From positions 22,082,824 to 22,146,823 of the forward strand of contig HG738138.1 in NCBI GenBank assembly GCA_000499405.2: DNA of 64,000 nucleotides, read 5' to 3'. Below are positions 14,101 to 29,100 of the stretch, piece by piece. The position numbers were made by a program, and so were the translations under genes. Source of the stretch: Onchocerca volvulus. Taxonomy: Eukaryota > Nematoda > Chromadorea > Rhabditida > Onchocercidae. Under the pieces are notes generated by a model. The model had not been told where the DNA came from and made no database searches. It saw nothing but the letters and a program-made list of their open reading frames with translations. Every line of letters starts with the position of its first letter. Position 1 is the first letter of the stretch.

Positions 14101-17100
14101 TATCTCTTTTTCTATATAATAAATTTTAATATTTTAATCTGTTTTGTGAAGTAGCATTGTAACTAGTATTGATCTCCTGTAATAGTTATCAATTTGCTCG
14201 ATAACAATTATTGTCTTAAATTTTGGAAATTTCTAGAAAATCTAGATTTTATTTGTTCTGTTTTTCGTAAATATATCGTTTGTCTAGAATAGTTCTTATA
14301 GGAGAATATAATTAAGTTTTTGTGGATTCCGATTATAGAAAGATTCGGAATGTTCGACGCATTCATATTGTTGCTTTTTGCTGATAATATGAAGATGTCA
14401 AAGAAATTGATGAATTAGCGGAGAGAATACCATTCTATTCTGCAAGACATCAAATTCCAATGATGTAATTATCATTAGGACAAAACATTGTTCAATATGT
14501 AAGATAGAAGCCAACCAATATTGAAGCATGCACTGCCGACCCATGTGAAGAATCAGTTCATTTATTGTACAAGTAAGGAATTTACCTGTGAGGTCAGTAA
14601 GTTGACTCATCATTTCTTTTCATCTCATTATTATTGTTATTCTAACGTTGTTTTCCTGATATGCCTAACTCACACAAACAATAAATTAAATTAATATCAA
14701 CAAATAATACCTACCAGCTGGTGCATAGTAGCCAAGATTATTTTTCGAAGTAGTTTTTTTTATGGAATTAAGAGAATCAGATATGACGGGTATCAACAAA
14801 AATGTTGTAATGATAGTAAACAGAGGATTATTGAGAATGGACATTTTGAACTGATGAAGTTTTCTTGAAAACTAAGATAATACTGATCAGAATAGCAGGA
14901 ATGTATCTTCAGTGAATTCGTGAGTCAATTGAAGTTATATTTGGTCCTCCCTATTTATAGAATAATTTCGTTTTTTTTTTTTTTTTTTTCAAACAAGGGC
15001 GGGCCTTCTCTCTTGTTGATTGCCATTGATGTTCAGTTTCACAAATTCTTCCATTGTATTCCTTTCTTAATAGCTATCTGTTTGTATTACTGTTGATTTC
15101 TTCAAATTTTAATTGGAAAAATGAAAAAAGATCAGAGCTGTGCAACGAAATAGCAGTTAAAATAGTAGAATTGACATCTTATTGTTCCGCATTTTTCTGG
15201 ATTTTTTAATAAAAAAAGATGAAGAAAAACATGAGTACCGGGATAAATAATGAATCATTTTTGAATTAAAGCATAGTTACTGCAAATATTGCCAAGTTTT
15301 TTTCGTTTTTACCTAAAAGTAGATATATTTCTGCTTTAAATTAATGGTGGGTAATAATTGGAACAGTTTCACACCGATCTTTTATGGTTACTTCTTTCGG
15401 CTGAATATAGCCATGTTTCTGATTAATGATGAGAAGAAGGATAATTAATCATTCAGGTTCTTTTTTTTTTGTGGCTAATTACTCCAGTTTCTCGATAGAC
15501 CATACAACAGAAATTTCATTTTCCATAAATATTATGACTTCGCATATAGTTTTTTACTTTATTGTGTCAAAATCACTTTCTAAATTTAAAATTGTTTGGA
15601 TTAAGCTGAAAAAATCATAATTTTTTCCGCAAATTATCTAGTTATATATATATATATATATACGAAATATTGTTTAAGCTCATATATTTTTTAGTATTAC
15701 TATGTCTTATGTTAATATTAATGAATCTTTTTACTTGCAGTACTTTAAATAGATAATCGTTTACATTCTTGAAGTTATTCAAATTTCTGTCTCGTCTATA
15801 TTCTCAAGGAATGATCCTCAAATCTTGATTTCATCACTGAAGTTATTGTTAACTCATCTCACTTATTGTAGTTATTAAGATTATTCTACAGTTTTCCCAT
15901 CACCATATTATTCACTAAACCGGACTGATGAAATCCATTTCACATGCAGTTCATTGTAGAAATAATATCAACATTGAAATGGTATCAATGATAAGAGAAC
16001 TTCGCTACGAACGATTAAAATAAAAAATTTAGAATTATGTATATTGCGTCCCAAAGGTTTCTAAATTCTCAAGCTTTACATAATACTTGAAGTATTGCCA
16101 TTTCAATCCTAAATTTTTTTAGGAAGAAAAAAAATTTCAGGAAAAAAACCCATTTTACAAATCTAAAATTTTTTGAAAACTTTTTAGTCATTCATTATCC
16201 TAACAATTATTTCATCAATAATTTTCTTCTGTTTTTTACGTTTTTCGAAGAAACACCGAGAAACATCAACACTTTTTTCTTTTCCATATGAAATCCTGCC
16301 CTAGGTTGTATTTAAAAATTAGTTTTTATACAAGTTTCTTACTTATAAGATAACGTCAGGAATAGCTGAATTGCGCTTCTGCGATGCGAGTTGGAAAATG
16401 CTGATCAATGTAAATCTCCAAAATTTAATGTTAATGTCCTAAATTTTTTCAAATTTTTCAAAATTTATTTTGAAATCTTCAAGAGTTTCAAACTTTTGAT
16501 CGAATCAAAGGTGTCTAAAATTTGTTCACAAAATTAGGAAAAATAATAAAAAACATGTATTATGTTACAAAAGATTGAAGTGATGAAATAGAATAAACAT
16601 ACCTCTTTAACATTATTATTCACTTGGACTTGGTTAACATTTTTTAAAAACTTGACCTGCTCCATAATTCACTTTATTTATCAGTCAGTATACTTAATTA
16701 TTAATTAAACAGTAAAAGAATTATGCAAGTTCAAGATCTCTTATCAAAATAAGAAGTTTAGAACATATCAATCTCAGTTTAATTCGGTCGACTACTAAAA
16801 AAAAATATAAATTAAAATAAATATGTGGAGATCGTTTTTGGTGATATGCATGGGGAAAATTTTTTTGTATCTTTTCTAAAATTTATTTTGATTCTTTTTT
16901 TACACTTCTAAACTATTTTTACTTTATGTATCTCTATATTTGCCTTTTTTTCTTTTTTTATCATATGTCGTTTGTTTTCATTTTTCGGTGTTTTTCTTTT
17001 CTGCTTGTTTTTGGTTTAAAAAAATTACGTGTGACAATAAAATTTGCGTTTTTAAATTTTTAACAGTTTCACACATTTAAGGACACAAATTGCAGTAGTT

Positions 17101-20100
17101 AACAACGAGTTGAGAATATGTTTCTGGTGACATATGCAAAGTATGTTCGTTATCACTGCCTTCACGGTCCTGATAAGGGATCATTATTAAAAATCGACTT
17201 GAATTCCGTAGTATAGAATTCTATCAGGAACAAAATTTTTGTCTACTGATTTTATTGGACGATAAAAAAATGTCTTTTATATGGGAGACATAAAATGTTT
17301 TGTATTTCGTCCTTTTTTTTATGACATGTTTACATTTCAAATCATTAAAAGGTCGTAGAGTTGTTACGGAAGTTCTCTTATCGGGTATTTGTGAAACTGG
17401 AGTAAAATATCATTGACATCGCTCAGCAATGTACATTAGAAACTTTTTTTATATTCTCAGATCAGTGGGAAGAATATTCAGCTGAGTTTTCACTAAAAAA
17501 TTGAATTTTGCATAAGTCAGGAATGTTATGAATTATAGTGAAAATTTAAAAGGGAAATACATTTAAACATTGGATTATACTTTTAAAATTAGGTGAAATA
17601 TAAAATAGATTTTACTATATCTGATTGCCGTTGACTGGGAAGTATATAATGGAGCAAAGGACCGAACAAGACCAACTGTTTTATGAATTTCTAATTTCAC
17701 ATTAGAATAATTTTAAAAGGAATACGAAAATTTATATAGCATTTGTTTGAAATTATGCGAAAAATTCTTTTTTTTTTTTGATTTAAGGAATTTGAACAAA
17801 AATTCTGACTGCTATTTGATTTAAATAATAAACGATTTGAAATTTCGGTCCATGCGACGTTATATATCATCTCATAATATTAAAAAGTAAATAATGAATT
17901 TAGATTTATATTATTTTTGCTGTTAATCTTCAAGGAAGAAAATAATAATCTTGGAAAATATTTGAATTTTTCCAATTTACGAAATTACTCATAAGATTAG
18001 AAGGATTGATTTTTAGAATTATTCTGAAATCAAACCTCTAATTTGCCATAGCACAAGTGTCTTATTCATTTACTTTTATAAAGTTTTTCGACCTGCAGTT
18101 TAATTGATTTTTCTATTAGAAGTGATTCCTACCTCTCTTTTGTGAATCAGTAATTGAATGACATTTGCTGTTTATTAGCAGATTTGTTACCTGATGATTA
18201 AATTTATGGAATTCATTGATACTTGTTTCTAGTTTTTGTTTCTGATGATTTATTTCATGTAAATTGCTAAATTTTCTAGAAAAGACTACTGAGAAATTAG
18301 ATTTGGAAAATGTCTATTTAAGAATTTAAACCTTCACAATTAATTATGTTCTGAAGTATTAGGATTACTATACTGTTGTGAAGTAATCACATATTTAATT
18401 CATGTGAGTTGTCTGGTAATTTTAATATTGCAAAAAAATTTTCACTGTTTTTCTATTTCACAACATATACGAGAATTTGAGAGAAAAAATTAGATATCAA
18501 GATAGCGTACACTGAACGTTCTTTACCAGTATGTGATTTGCTTCTAATTTGAATATATCTTTAAATTAGAGCAAATTATTTGATTTGTCAAATAAAAATT
18601 ATTTGTCAGGTAAAAAAAGCTCTTCCGGAATGCTAAAATTTTTCAAATTCTAATAGAAGATGATTTATTTGCTACATTCTTTCGGCAATTCGATAAATCC
18701 GATGATAGAGTGCAGTTGAATAATTTTGATTTTTGATGTTTTCTATTCAACAGTCCTTTTGATTATTATCAATTTGTCGGGTAAATGTCAAAATCGGGTT
18801 CTCAAGAAATTTTTGAGTGTTCCTTTGCAATAAACATTGTAACAGGTTATGTTATTTAATAGAAGAAAGTATTTATTAGCAAAAATTTAGTAATCGTACG
18901 CTGGGATATTATCAAATAAAGATTTGCCTTCCAATAAATGGATATAATGTGTTTTTTGGATAACCTTCCAAGATTTTGGTTGCAGTAACATTGAATTTAC
19001 AAACTGAAATATAGATTCATTTCGACTATTTTTCATTTCAGTATCATTTAAAAGTCTTTAATTTTTTATTTTCTGTTATCCGACTAGATTTGAGAAACCA
19101 AGTTCCGAAATTTAAGCATTTTTATCATTTTTTTTTTATTCCTCGAACCCAAAATTTTATTTTATTTGATAATCTAACTTCTTCATCAATTGATACCATA
19201 ATATTTTTAAATAAAAATATTATTTGGGCTCAAAATTATGAACTGAAAAGTAGCCATCGAACAGAAAGAAAAAGAGAAAAAAATGAGAGTGACGCTTGCC
19301 AACTATTCAGAACACGAATTAATTTGAGTTATAGTTTCAATGTCAGATTCGGAAGAGAATGTTCACTTCATACTTCTGAATTTTTTAAATTCCCTTATGA
19401 CCTTTTTTTTTTGTCAATGATTCATTGTAGCAGAATGAATGTGTCAGTTTAGTTTAAATATGTTTGACTAGTTACATTTCCGTCATCACCAAAAAACATT
19501 CTTGTACTGTAAGGTTTCGATTATTTTCAATTGTTTTGCACCTGATCCTCATTAATAACGGCAATATTAATGTAAATAATGCTTGTAATAACAGAGAGTT
19601 AAATGGATGTAAAGTGCAGTAATTTTTTTGCCCCGAAATTACCAAGCAGTAAACTGGCTATTTTTACTATCTTCTTTCAACTATTCTTTTTTTTCTAATA
19701 CAATGCACTTTCATGATTTAAAATTAAATTTTAATGAATTATCGATGTATCAGCATTTCTCAAATTGCTAAATATTCGATGCTAAATTTGTCGAATTAAT
19801 ACGTTTCCTTTCTTTTTTATAATTCAAAAAAGATGATTGATGGAGAATGTTATTGCATTGAGGAAAAATTTGAGAGCGATTAGTAAATAAATAAAAATTT
19901 GGCGAGTAATTTTCAAACATTATTGGACATTCATTATTCAATAAAAAAATCATGTTAATTTTCCCTGCTAGGATTGTTAAAAATGATTTAGTGAAATGAA
20001 TCTTTGTTCGTAGTGGTGAGTTTTTTGAATTTCTGCTGTTGAATTATGAAGCGAGTATGAAAAATAGCAAATCATAGTAAATAAATAGATTTTATTAATT

Positions 20101-23100
20101 GTTTAAATATAAAGCGATAGTTTCTGTTGCACAGTAATGATAATAATGCAATAATGATAATATAAGTATCACTGATAATAGAAGTAAAATAGATGAAAGT
20201 TACAACAGTAAAACAATATAGTACAAATGTACTAGCAAAACGATCTAATTATTGATATAGCATAAAATGCGTATGGTAATAGTAAGTTTTCTAAAAAATA
20301 TAACTTGAACAGTTGCGACAAATCGTTTTAATCTTATAGTGCAACTTTTATAGATCCAGCAAGCTCTGCAGCCAAATTAGAGAGAATATTTAAAAAGTGA
20401 TAAAAGAGGAATATAAGAGCTAATTTTAATAATTCTCCGATTAGAGAACTGCTAAACTTCATCCTATGGGTTACATTATATCTCAGAAATATCCAAAATA
20501 TATTGCAGAGAAGCGAAAATATTTTCCTAACGGAATGGAAGAACTGCTGGATGTCTGCCAAGTATCGGTTGGATCATTTGAGCACCATCGGAAATAATAC
20601 TTATCATTTCTGGAAATATGCACCCATACATGCACAATCGGTTCGTTACTTTTCATCTTAGTGATTTGCTTATCAAATCTATCTTTATGCAAAATATCAT
20701 TTCGGTTAGCAATATTTTGCTGAAGATTGTCTCGTTTAGCTTAAACAACCAACACGTTTATTGTTATGGAAGGCCGAAAATAAACAATTGGAAATGGCAG
20801 GTGTGATAAGTGTGTATGGGAATTCAACATGGACTACAGCAAAACGTGGCTGGCTTATGATTGCTATTTTTAATGACGCCGTCGCATTTGTTGAGGTTTT
20901 CGAGAATGAGTTCTAATAAACTTCAATGTCTCACAAGTTTTTTTTTGGAGATGAAACTCTATTGCTGAGCGAATTAGAATATTACACTGTGATAACATTT
21001 TTTGTAAAAGATTATCAGCGTCAGAATTGTTGTGAAAGATTGTTTGTTGTAGATTGAAATTTAGTACAAATGATTTTTTTGTGTAGTGAAGTCCTTGACA
21101 TGACGGATTTTATTTGCCCCAACTATGGTACACTAACGAATTGATGAATATCGATAGTATAACCGATAATTTGAACTTCCTTTGATAGGAGAGAAATTAT
21201 CTACGGTTTATGAGAATTGATAGAATTTGATGAAATTTTCAAAGCGCCGCTTATCAAATACCGATCAGAACAAAGGATTGAATGCCCTGATCGATCAGAG
21301 CAAAAGATGGAATGAATAATTGGAAACTGAGAACCCTTTTTATAGTGAAATTATTTACAGCATGTGAACTGTAGTGCAATTTACAACATATAAACTTATA
21401 ACTCGAAGAGATATAATTTACAATATGTTAACGTAGTGCAATAGTATTTGTCTACTCCATGTCACCATAGCTCAACATAATTTACAAAATGTTAATTATA
21501 GCGAAAAAATCAAAAGTTTACTTATACAAAAATATTTCTATAATATGAAGATTTTTGATTAATTCGTCGTATCTCTATTCCAAAAAATTTTTCGGTTTTT
21601 CCGACAAGGCTAATTTGAAAATAAATATATTTTAAAAACTTATGTAGTTTAAGAAAATACTTTTTTTACTGAAATATTCAAGGTGGTTTAAGAAGATATT
21701 ACTATATAGCTGTCTTGATATTGATAATCTTTTACAAAAAATTTTTCGCCAAAAATTTTTGTTCTAAATATTTTGATTATGGTTATGTCTTTCGTGATTA
21801 TCGTGCTTTTTTTTAGAAACAAAATGTTATTGTAATGAACTTTCCACTAGTCTGGACAGAAGTAAGTGAAGAAGAAGGTAACGAATGTTTGGTACGAGTA
21901 TTTGGTCCCGAAAACAAATTTCATATTCGATTTGCAAATATTGAATATAAGGTGTTGTGCTAGTTACAAATCTATATTTCTGGCTTTTTTCTTATATACT
22001 GTTAGACGTATTTGCTGTTCACTGTAGCATCTCCTTAAAATTATTCTCAAGAAGAAAGTTTTCATTACATATCACAGAAGAAATTTGATTGGCTAGTATA
22101 TGAATTGCATAGCATTCATGAAATTAGTTAGGGCATATTTGTGCGGACTGTACATGATCCTTTAGATTGCATGCTTAATAAATTTTATTACAGTTACCTT
22201 GAGACAAGAAAATAATACTGTTTAAGGAAGTGGATGTTGTTTGCTTGGTTTCAAAAGATTTTTTATATTAATTTGTGCCACTCATCTTTTCTCAACACGC
22301 TGCGAAAGATCTTTAGTTTTCAATAGATGAATTTTCGCGAGAAAGGATTTTTTATGAAGTTTTCAATAGATGAATTTTCGCGAGAAAGGATTTTTTATGA
22401 ACAATTTTTCCAATCGCATTTTTATGCATTTCTGATTTTCTCTTTCATCGGTTCAGAAGTCTTAAAAAAAAGAAAAAAAAAATGAAAATCTCCGATTGCT
22501 TTGTGAGCAATGCAAGTATTAATACAAATTTATATGTGGCATGTAGATTGCATGATGACATTTTAGTGCCAAATTCTTAACATCATTTACTGATCCACAA
22601 GGGATACATAAGCATTATCAATTGTGACTCGATGATCAGCCTTATAACGAAATATATAACAGTTCCATTTTAATTGTTTTGGTGTAGAGCTTAATATCTG
22701 TTTATTTTAGAGTGCATTTCTGCATGCCATGCGGCAATGGCGACATTTCGATGAACGATATATGACAGGTAACATTTTGGAGCAATATACTGCAGAACTA
22801 CCTGGACGACGATGCGGTTATCACAAATTTTCATCTCATCATCCCGACTTTGGAGATTGTACTTATGACGGTTGTTGGCTATATGGCAAGCCTCACGGAA
22901 GGTTTCTTTTTTGGCTCTTTCTTTCTGCCATAAATCTAGAAATGGATTTAATTGTTTTTAAGGTATATTTCATTTATTTAAACTTTCGATTTCTTAAAAT
23001 TTTTTGATATGTGGTTCGAAAAAATAGAAGTGAATATCATCATATCGATTGTTATGGGCTTTCATAGCTTTTTTTTTTTTTGCATTTTTTCTACTTTGAA

Positions 23101-26100
23101 AGAATTACTGAAAGCATATAATTTCTAATAGTTCATCAGAATTCATTTGTTTTTTATTTTGTTCTTTTAAAAAATCTTGTTCTCTTGTAGTCTTGACTCT
23201 TTCGAATTTACAAATATTTTTGGAATTACTATGTTGTACTAACATGCAGTAAATTTGTACATCATTTTTAATAAGCCTATTGACATACTTTATTATGCAT
23301 TTATATATTTTTTTTATGGTAGGGGATATCTCGTGTATCCGGATAGACGAAAATATCAAGGGCATTTTGCTGATGGACATTTAGAAGGGTATGTTAGTTT
23401 CCATATAATTCATATTGTGCTGATTTTCTTTATGTTCCCGTAATAAATTTTAGGTTTCTCGTGATAGTAACAGTTTGTGACAATGTTGTATACAAGTTTT
23501 CCTAAATAATTTATCGAACTTCTTTCTTTATTTATATCAAATAGGTAAAGTTAAACCATATGAATAACTTGATTTTCAATTATTAGTTCAATTTTAGTGC
23601 ATTTTTGTTATTTAATTTGAAAATATTTCTGCTTTTTTTTTTTTTTGTATTCATTTTTTTTGTTATTAGTGTTCTTGAAAGGATAGCTGAAGAGTTACAG
23701 GTTTGGAAAAATGTCGGTTCCAATAGATGGAAATTTGCATAAGGTTAACACTTATTTGGGGAACAAGGAAGAAAGAACATCGGGAGTTGATGTATACACT
23801 GGTTTTTGGCGTAATGGTCGTCTAGATGGATTAGCTCATATCATGTGAGATTTTGCACAAAAATTTACAATAAAACTATATGAGAAAACTTTCATAATTT
23901 TGTACGATTTGGTTGGAGCTTCGATGATATGCTCGTCATGAAAACATGCCGTAAATCGTCACATTTCTATTTTATCTGGCAGCGTATTTTCGTGCAGTTA
24001 TTTACTTTTTTTTTCAGATTTGCAAATGGTGACACATACGAAGGTTATATGGAGAAAGGATTAAGACATGGTTATGGCGTATTGCATGCATCTAAAGGTG
24101 ATGCGATGGAAATATACTTCGGTGGTTGGCAAGCAGGAATGCGTTCAGGATATGGAGTTTCTACAAACAATAGTATCATTTTATCATTATCTTTATCTCC
24201 ACTAAGATTTTGACAAGAAATTAATGCTAATAAATTGATTTTTGAGTTATCGGTTTTCTTAAAATTTTGGAACGTGAATGTATGATTTTTTTTTTTTTTT
24301 TGAGAAGTAATTCTTCTGGTAAATGTCTTGTTTTATTCATTGGTATAGCTAGGAAGCAAAAAATCCCATTATTTTGACACCTAAATCACAGTTTCTGGAA
24401 TAGTATTTAGCTTGTAAATTTATTCATGAGACTGTATTAAAAAATAATATTTTTTCTCATAACAATAATACTACTTTTTTAGAAGAACGTTATTTGGGTA
24501 TGTGGATGAATGATTCAAGGCATGGGAAAGGTGTTCTGATAGGCATCGAAGGTGTTTATCAGGAGGGACAATTCGATAACAATCGTTTGGTGGTTTGTTT
24601 TGAATTTGAATGAATAAATCTCATGCAGTTTCTTGATTTCTATGTAAAAGACTTAAAGAATAATCAACGCAGAATAAATTAAATCCGCAAGAAAAAGAGA
24701 ATTTTCTAGATCCCTCATATATGTTACATTCATCTTTCACAGAAGATGAAATTATATAATTTGTTTCTGCTGAAAATCTATTCAGTAACATCCATTTGAT
24801 GTTATAAATTTGATGGGTTTTCCATGCTATCATCTTGTTTATTTAAGATATATTTTTTGCAAAAAGTACGAAAATTTTGAATACTAATTACAACTTTTTA
24901 GCGTGGTCGTTTAATTCTGTCGGGAACAGATGATTATTCTGGAGTAGCTTTCGAAGGTGATTTCGAGAAGGCTGGTATTATTTGTGGAAAGGTAATCGTT
25001 GAAACAAAAGACATAAGATTCCGCAACTTTTTGAAAATAAAAAATTTATTGACTGTAGTACCTTATGTGCTTCATACAATAACTATTTGAAAATATAGTG
25101 TTGTCATTATATTCTAAACGAACATGACTGTCTGCTAATTTTAGAAAATTTTGTACGTCTGTAAGATAGTTTTTAGCTTATAATAAAAAATATTTGCAGG
25201 GGACACTTTATCTGAATCAGTTTGATTGTATAGAAGGAAGGATGACAGGTGACATTATTAATGGTGAAGTGAAAATCAGCAGTGCCACTTACTGGAGACA
25301 AAAGCCTGCGCCGCTATCATCTTTTTCGTTAGACAAGTAAATTCTAGACATGTTAAAGCAAATCTTTTCCAATCCTTTTTTTTTTTCGTTTTTGTTTTGA
25401 AATAATTTCTGTGTTTCAGTGATCTCCCATCAACAGCAACACAGTGGACAATTGATCCAAAACTGAAATGGAAGGAGTTATTCGAAAGTTTCTTAGTCTA
25501 TGATCTCAATGTTCCAGTTCACATAGCAAGTGCTATTGATGTAAGTGAAATTGCTGATGAAGCATGTCGTGTTGCTGTATGGAATTCGCTTGCATCGAGC
25601 ATGGTGAAAATTCGTTTAGGAATGAACAAAGAAGAAATTAAGTATGCTATTTCTCATAATCTTAAACATTTTTCATAATTATTAATTTTCTTGAATCACT
25701 AGTGGTAAATTATAGATTATCAGTGTCTAATTCGTATATGTGCTTAACAAGCTTGGTATCTAATAGTTTTTTTTCATGTTATTTGGCGCTTTTTAGTTGA
25801 AACTGTCTTTTTAATCCTAAAAGAATTTTTTTTTTAAGAGTTACATTCGATAAGAATCTTGAAAAGATTCCACAGTATACATTACAATGGTCAAATAAAT
25901 ATTACGAAATGGTGCAGCAGTATTGGAACTTGGTCCTTTTCAAAAACTTTACATAATTTCAGCTACTGTGTTGTTCTGTTTCGAATCCTTCTCACAATAT
26001 AAAATTCGAATTATATTATATTTTTCTTATAGATTAATTATTATAATTTTTTTCATAGATTTCGAAAGTAAAAACTTCCTTTTGTTATTTTTAATATATT

Positions 26101-29100
26101 TGATGTTATTTTTTAACCAAGAGGCCTAATATTAATATTTGTTAGAATTCTCATAACTTTAACAAACATTATTGCTCATCTGCTTATATAATTACTGCTT
26201 TATAAAAAACAATTTCATAAATCCCATATTTGTATGCATTCTTTTTTTGCAGGCTTTGAGACATAAATACCACCCACTTCGGCGATTAGTGTTTGGATTA
26301 TTTGAAGTCTTTACGGGTTCTTATGGTACAATTGGTATTCATCGAGCTGTTTGTGAATTGCGCAGCATACATTCGAAGATTTACTCCGTTATGAGGTGAG
26401 ACGATAACTAATGAATAAGTCCTTTCAGTATGTTCCCAAAGTATCACTCATTCAAACATTTTTCCTATTTCAGATTATTATTTAGCAGTCTGCCCCACAC
26501 ATTTGAAATGTTTGCTCCTATGTCAATATGTATAGATAATAATCTAACATCCAAAAATATTGATTATGATTCACAATCACTTAAGGAAAAGTAAGTTTGT
26601 TTTATTCCTCAACTTGTTTACTCCTTTTACATCGGACAAAAGTGTACTAGAAATGTAAATGATTATTAAAATATTAATTAATATTTCTAGACAGATCTTC
26701 CGGTCCTGAATTGCAAGTATTTTAAATGTTGAATCAATCGTATCAAAATTTATATATGACAGGAAGTTTTCAGAAAAGATCATGGTGCTAATTATCGAAT
26801 TATAAACTAATGTCTTGGATTAGTTGCAACATATAATACATGCAAATTTTCAGGAATTCAACTAAACGAAATGATGAATCGAATTTCAGAGTATCTCTTT
26901 TATACCCTTCATGCAATTTTATTATTGAAACACTTTTCTCTGAATGTTATGCCGTGATTTTTACACTTTATTCAGTAAATTGTGCCGATTTGGATCGACG
27001 ATATTGGGAACGAGTGGTTTATTTGAATGCCTTCACTGATGTGAAATTACTCGCCTATCTTGAAATAAATCGGTAAAGTTTCGAATCTAAATTTTGTTAT
27101 CTTGCACAAAGAAAAAAGGTGGTATCCTTCATAATGATGTTCAGGTTTCATTTTTTATAGCTTCTCGAAGCGAAATTTTCCAGTAGAGAGATTTTTCTAG
27201 ATACGAAATATTTTAAAATTAAGTTTTCTTATCTGTTATAAAATTTTCTTTCAAAATCTGCTCTTCCACTCTTCTCAAATCTACACCAGAAATTCCATCT
27301 TTTCTATACTAAAAAAAAAACATTGTAAACAATTACTTAGAATTAAGCTTTCAACTCGCGATAAAAAACTCGGCGTTTTAAATTTTCTTCTTGATTTTCA
27401 AGCATTTCATGAGACCTCATCAGAATTTCCTTTTCAGTAGGGTGCGTTAGAGCTTTTACGATTCGGTCTGTTCAATGCTCATTGCTCTGTTTATGAATTA
27501 TGGATTTTTTGATGCTATTTCAAAATCTTATTGTTTGATTGTGCAAAAATTATTTCAAGCAATTAAAGCACAACTAAATATATTTGTTCGCGCAACCATT
27601 TCTGAAAATACCACTTGAGAAAACATTCATAATTTGTTCGAAAAATGAACTTTTATAGGGATCTTTGGCCGATTAATACTGAAAATATCGATGATCTTGA
27701 TATGCCACTGGTAAGTTCTCAATGAAATTAAATTAGTCTTGATTTCCTGTTCTCTTGAGTGTAATTTAAGCGACACTGTCCATGGTAAATAAGTCAATGG
27801 GAAGCAAAACCATAAGTCAATGGGAAGCAAAACCATCAGGCATCCATTTGCGATAAAATTATTGGAGATAAAATCGAAATGTGATTTACAGATTCGTGCA
27901 ACTGCTCGTAAGAAGTTCTATAAATCAGCTATTCAGACATTGCAACAAATCAGTTCACATTTCAACCCAATATCAAAACTTGCTGCATTGGCAGATACAT
28001 TCACGGAAATTGAGGCGGTTAGTTTCTTGCTTTATCATTCTCCAATGCAGTATGGAATATTCTATCGAAAATTTTAGGCAGTAGAACTTCACAGTAATTA
28101 CGCTACCTTGCTTAGATAATAAACTACCATTTCTTTTTTCGCCTAGTTCCAGCGCAACTCTCTGCTGTATGTTTATTCCTAGTCCAGAACTTTCATTGCA
28201 ATTTCCTGTTCATAATGTACAAATACTTCAGCAAATAGGGAAGAAAAGAGGAGAAAATAGGAGAAAGGACAAAAAGAAAATTTTTGGCAGCTGATGAAAA
28301 ATGAATTTCGTTATCTGACTATACATTGCTTTAAAGTCTTACTAATTGCTAAAATAATGTCGTTAAAACCCGAAATAAATACTTCGAATTGTTTAATGTT
28401 CAGGAATTTACTTCTTGGATGTCCCCAGGTTAGCATAATTTTCAATATCTTTCCCTTTGTTCATGAAAGATGTAAAAAACAAGCATGAAATGCAATTATT
28501 TTCAAATACAAAAAGATCAACCCTTATATATAGACAAAAAGTGTATAGGCACACGACAACAAAAAAAACATAATATCCATGAGAGTTGACATTACACGTC
28601 GAAAAAATTAGATTTTCTATAAAAAATAAAGAAAAAAAAACTTGATCACTTAACATCAAATCAAATAGAAAGTATGTTGAGGTAGAAAGTAGGAAGACCG
28701 GTATTTTAGTGATCAGTTATAATAACAATAAAATGTTGAGGTTTAAAGACATTATCCTGATTATATTCAAATATTTCTAAAAAACTAGATATTTTGAAGA
28801 AGTTGTAACAAGAAGAATATTTATTAAAAAAATAAATATGAGGTATCAGAATTAATTATTCTTACTTTAAATCCAGTGCAGCTTTTACTGATGCTTAGTA
28901 ATAAGTGCATGAGATATTCTGGGTCTTATTTTTTAGGTTAGAAATTTCTTTGTATCAAGGATTGTTCCTCCACGGTGTTAATCATTTTTACCTAAGATTT
29001 TCAGTTTTCGAGAGATATTAATAACATGAAATTAATATTTCTGCAATTAGGCTATCGATGGGCTTTCTACAGAATCGAATAATTTTGTTTTTCCGAATAA

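Noticed and set aside
19090..19452. 120-codon plus frame, the longest in its region
   Set aside because: Composition is that of random AT-rich intron; no start context, no motif, and no phase fit to neighbouring alsin exons.
20334..20692. Minus frames of 69-75 codons
   Set aside because: They overlap the alsin exon ending at 20640, whose SPIREL and FWKYAP landmarks match the family on the plus strand.
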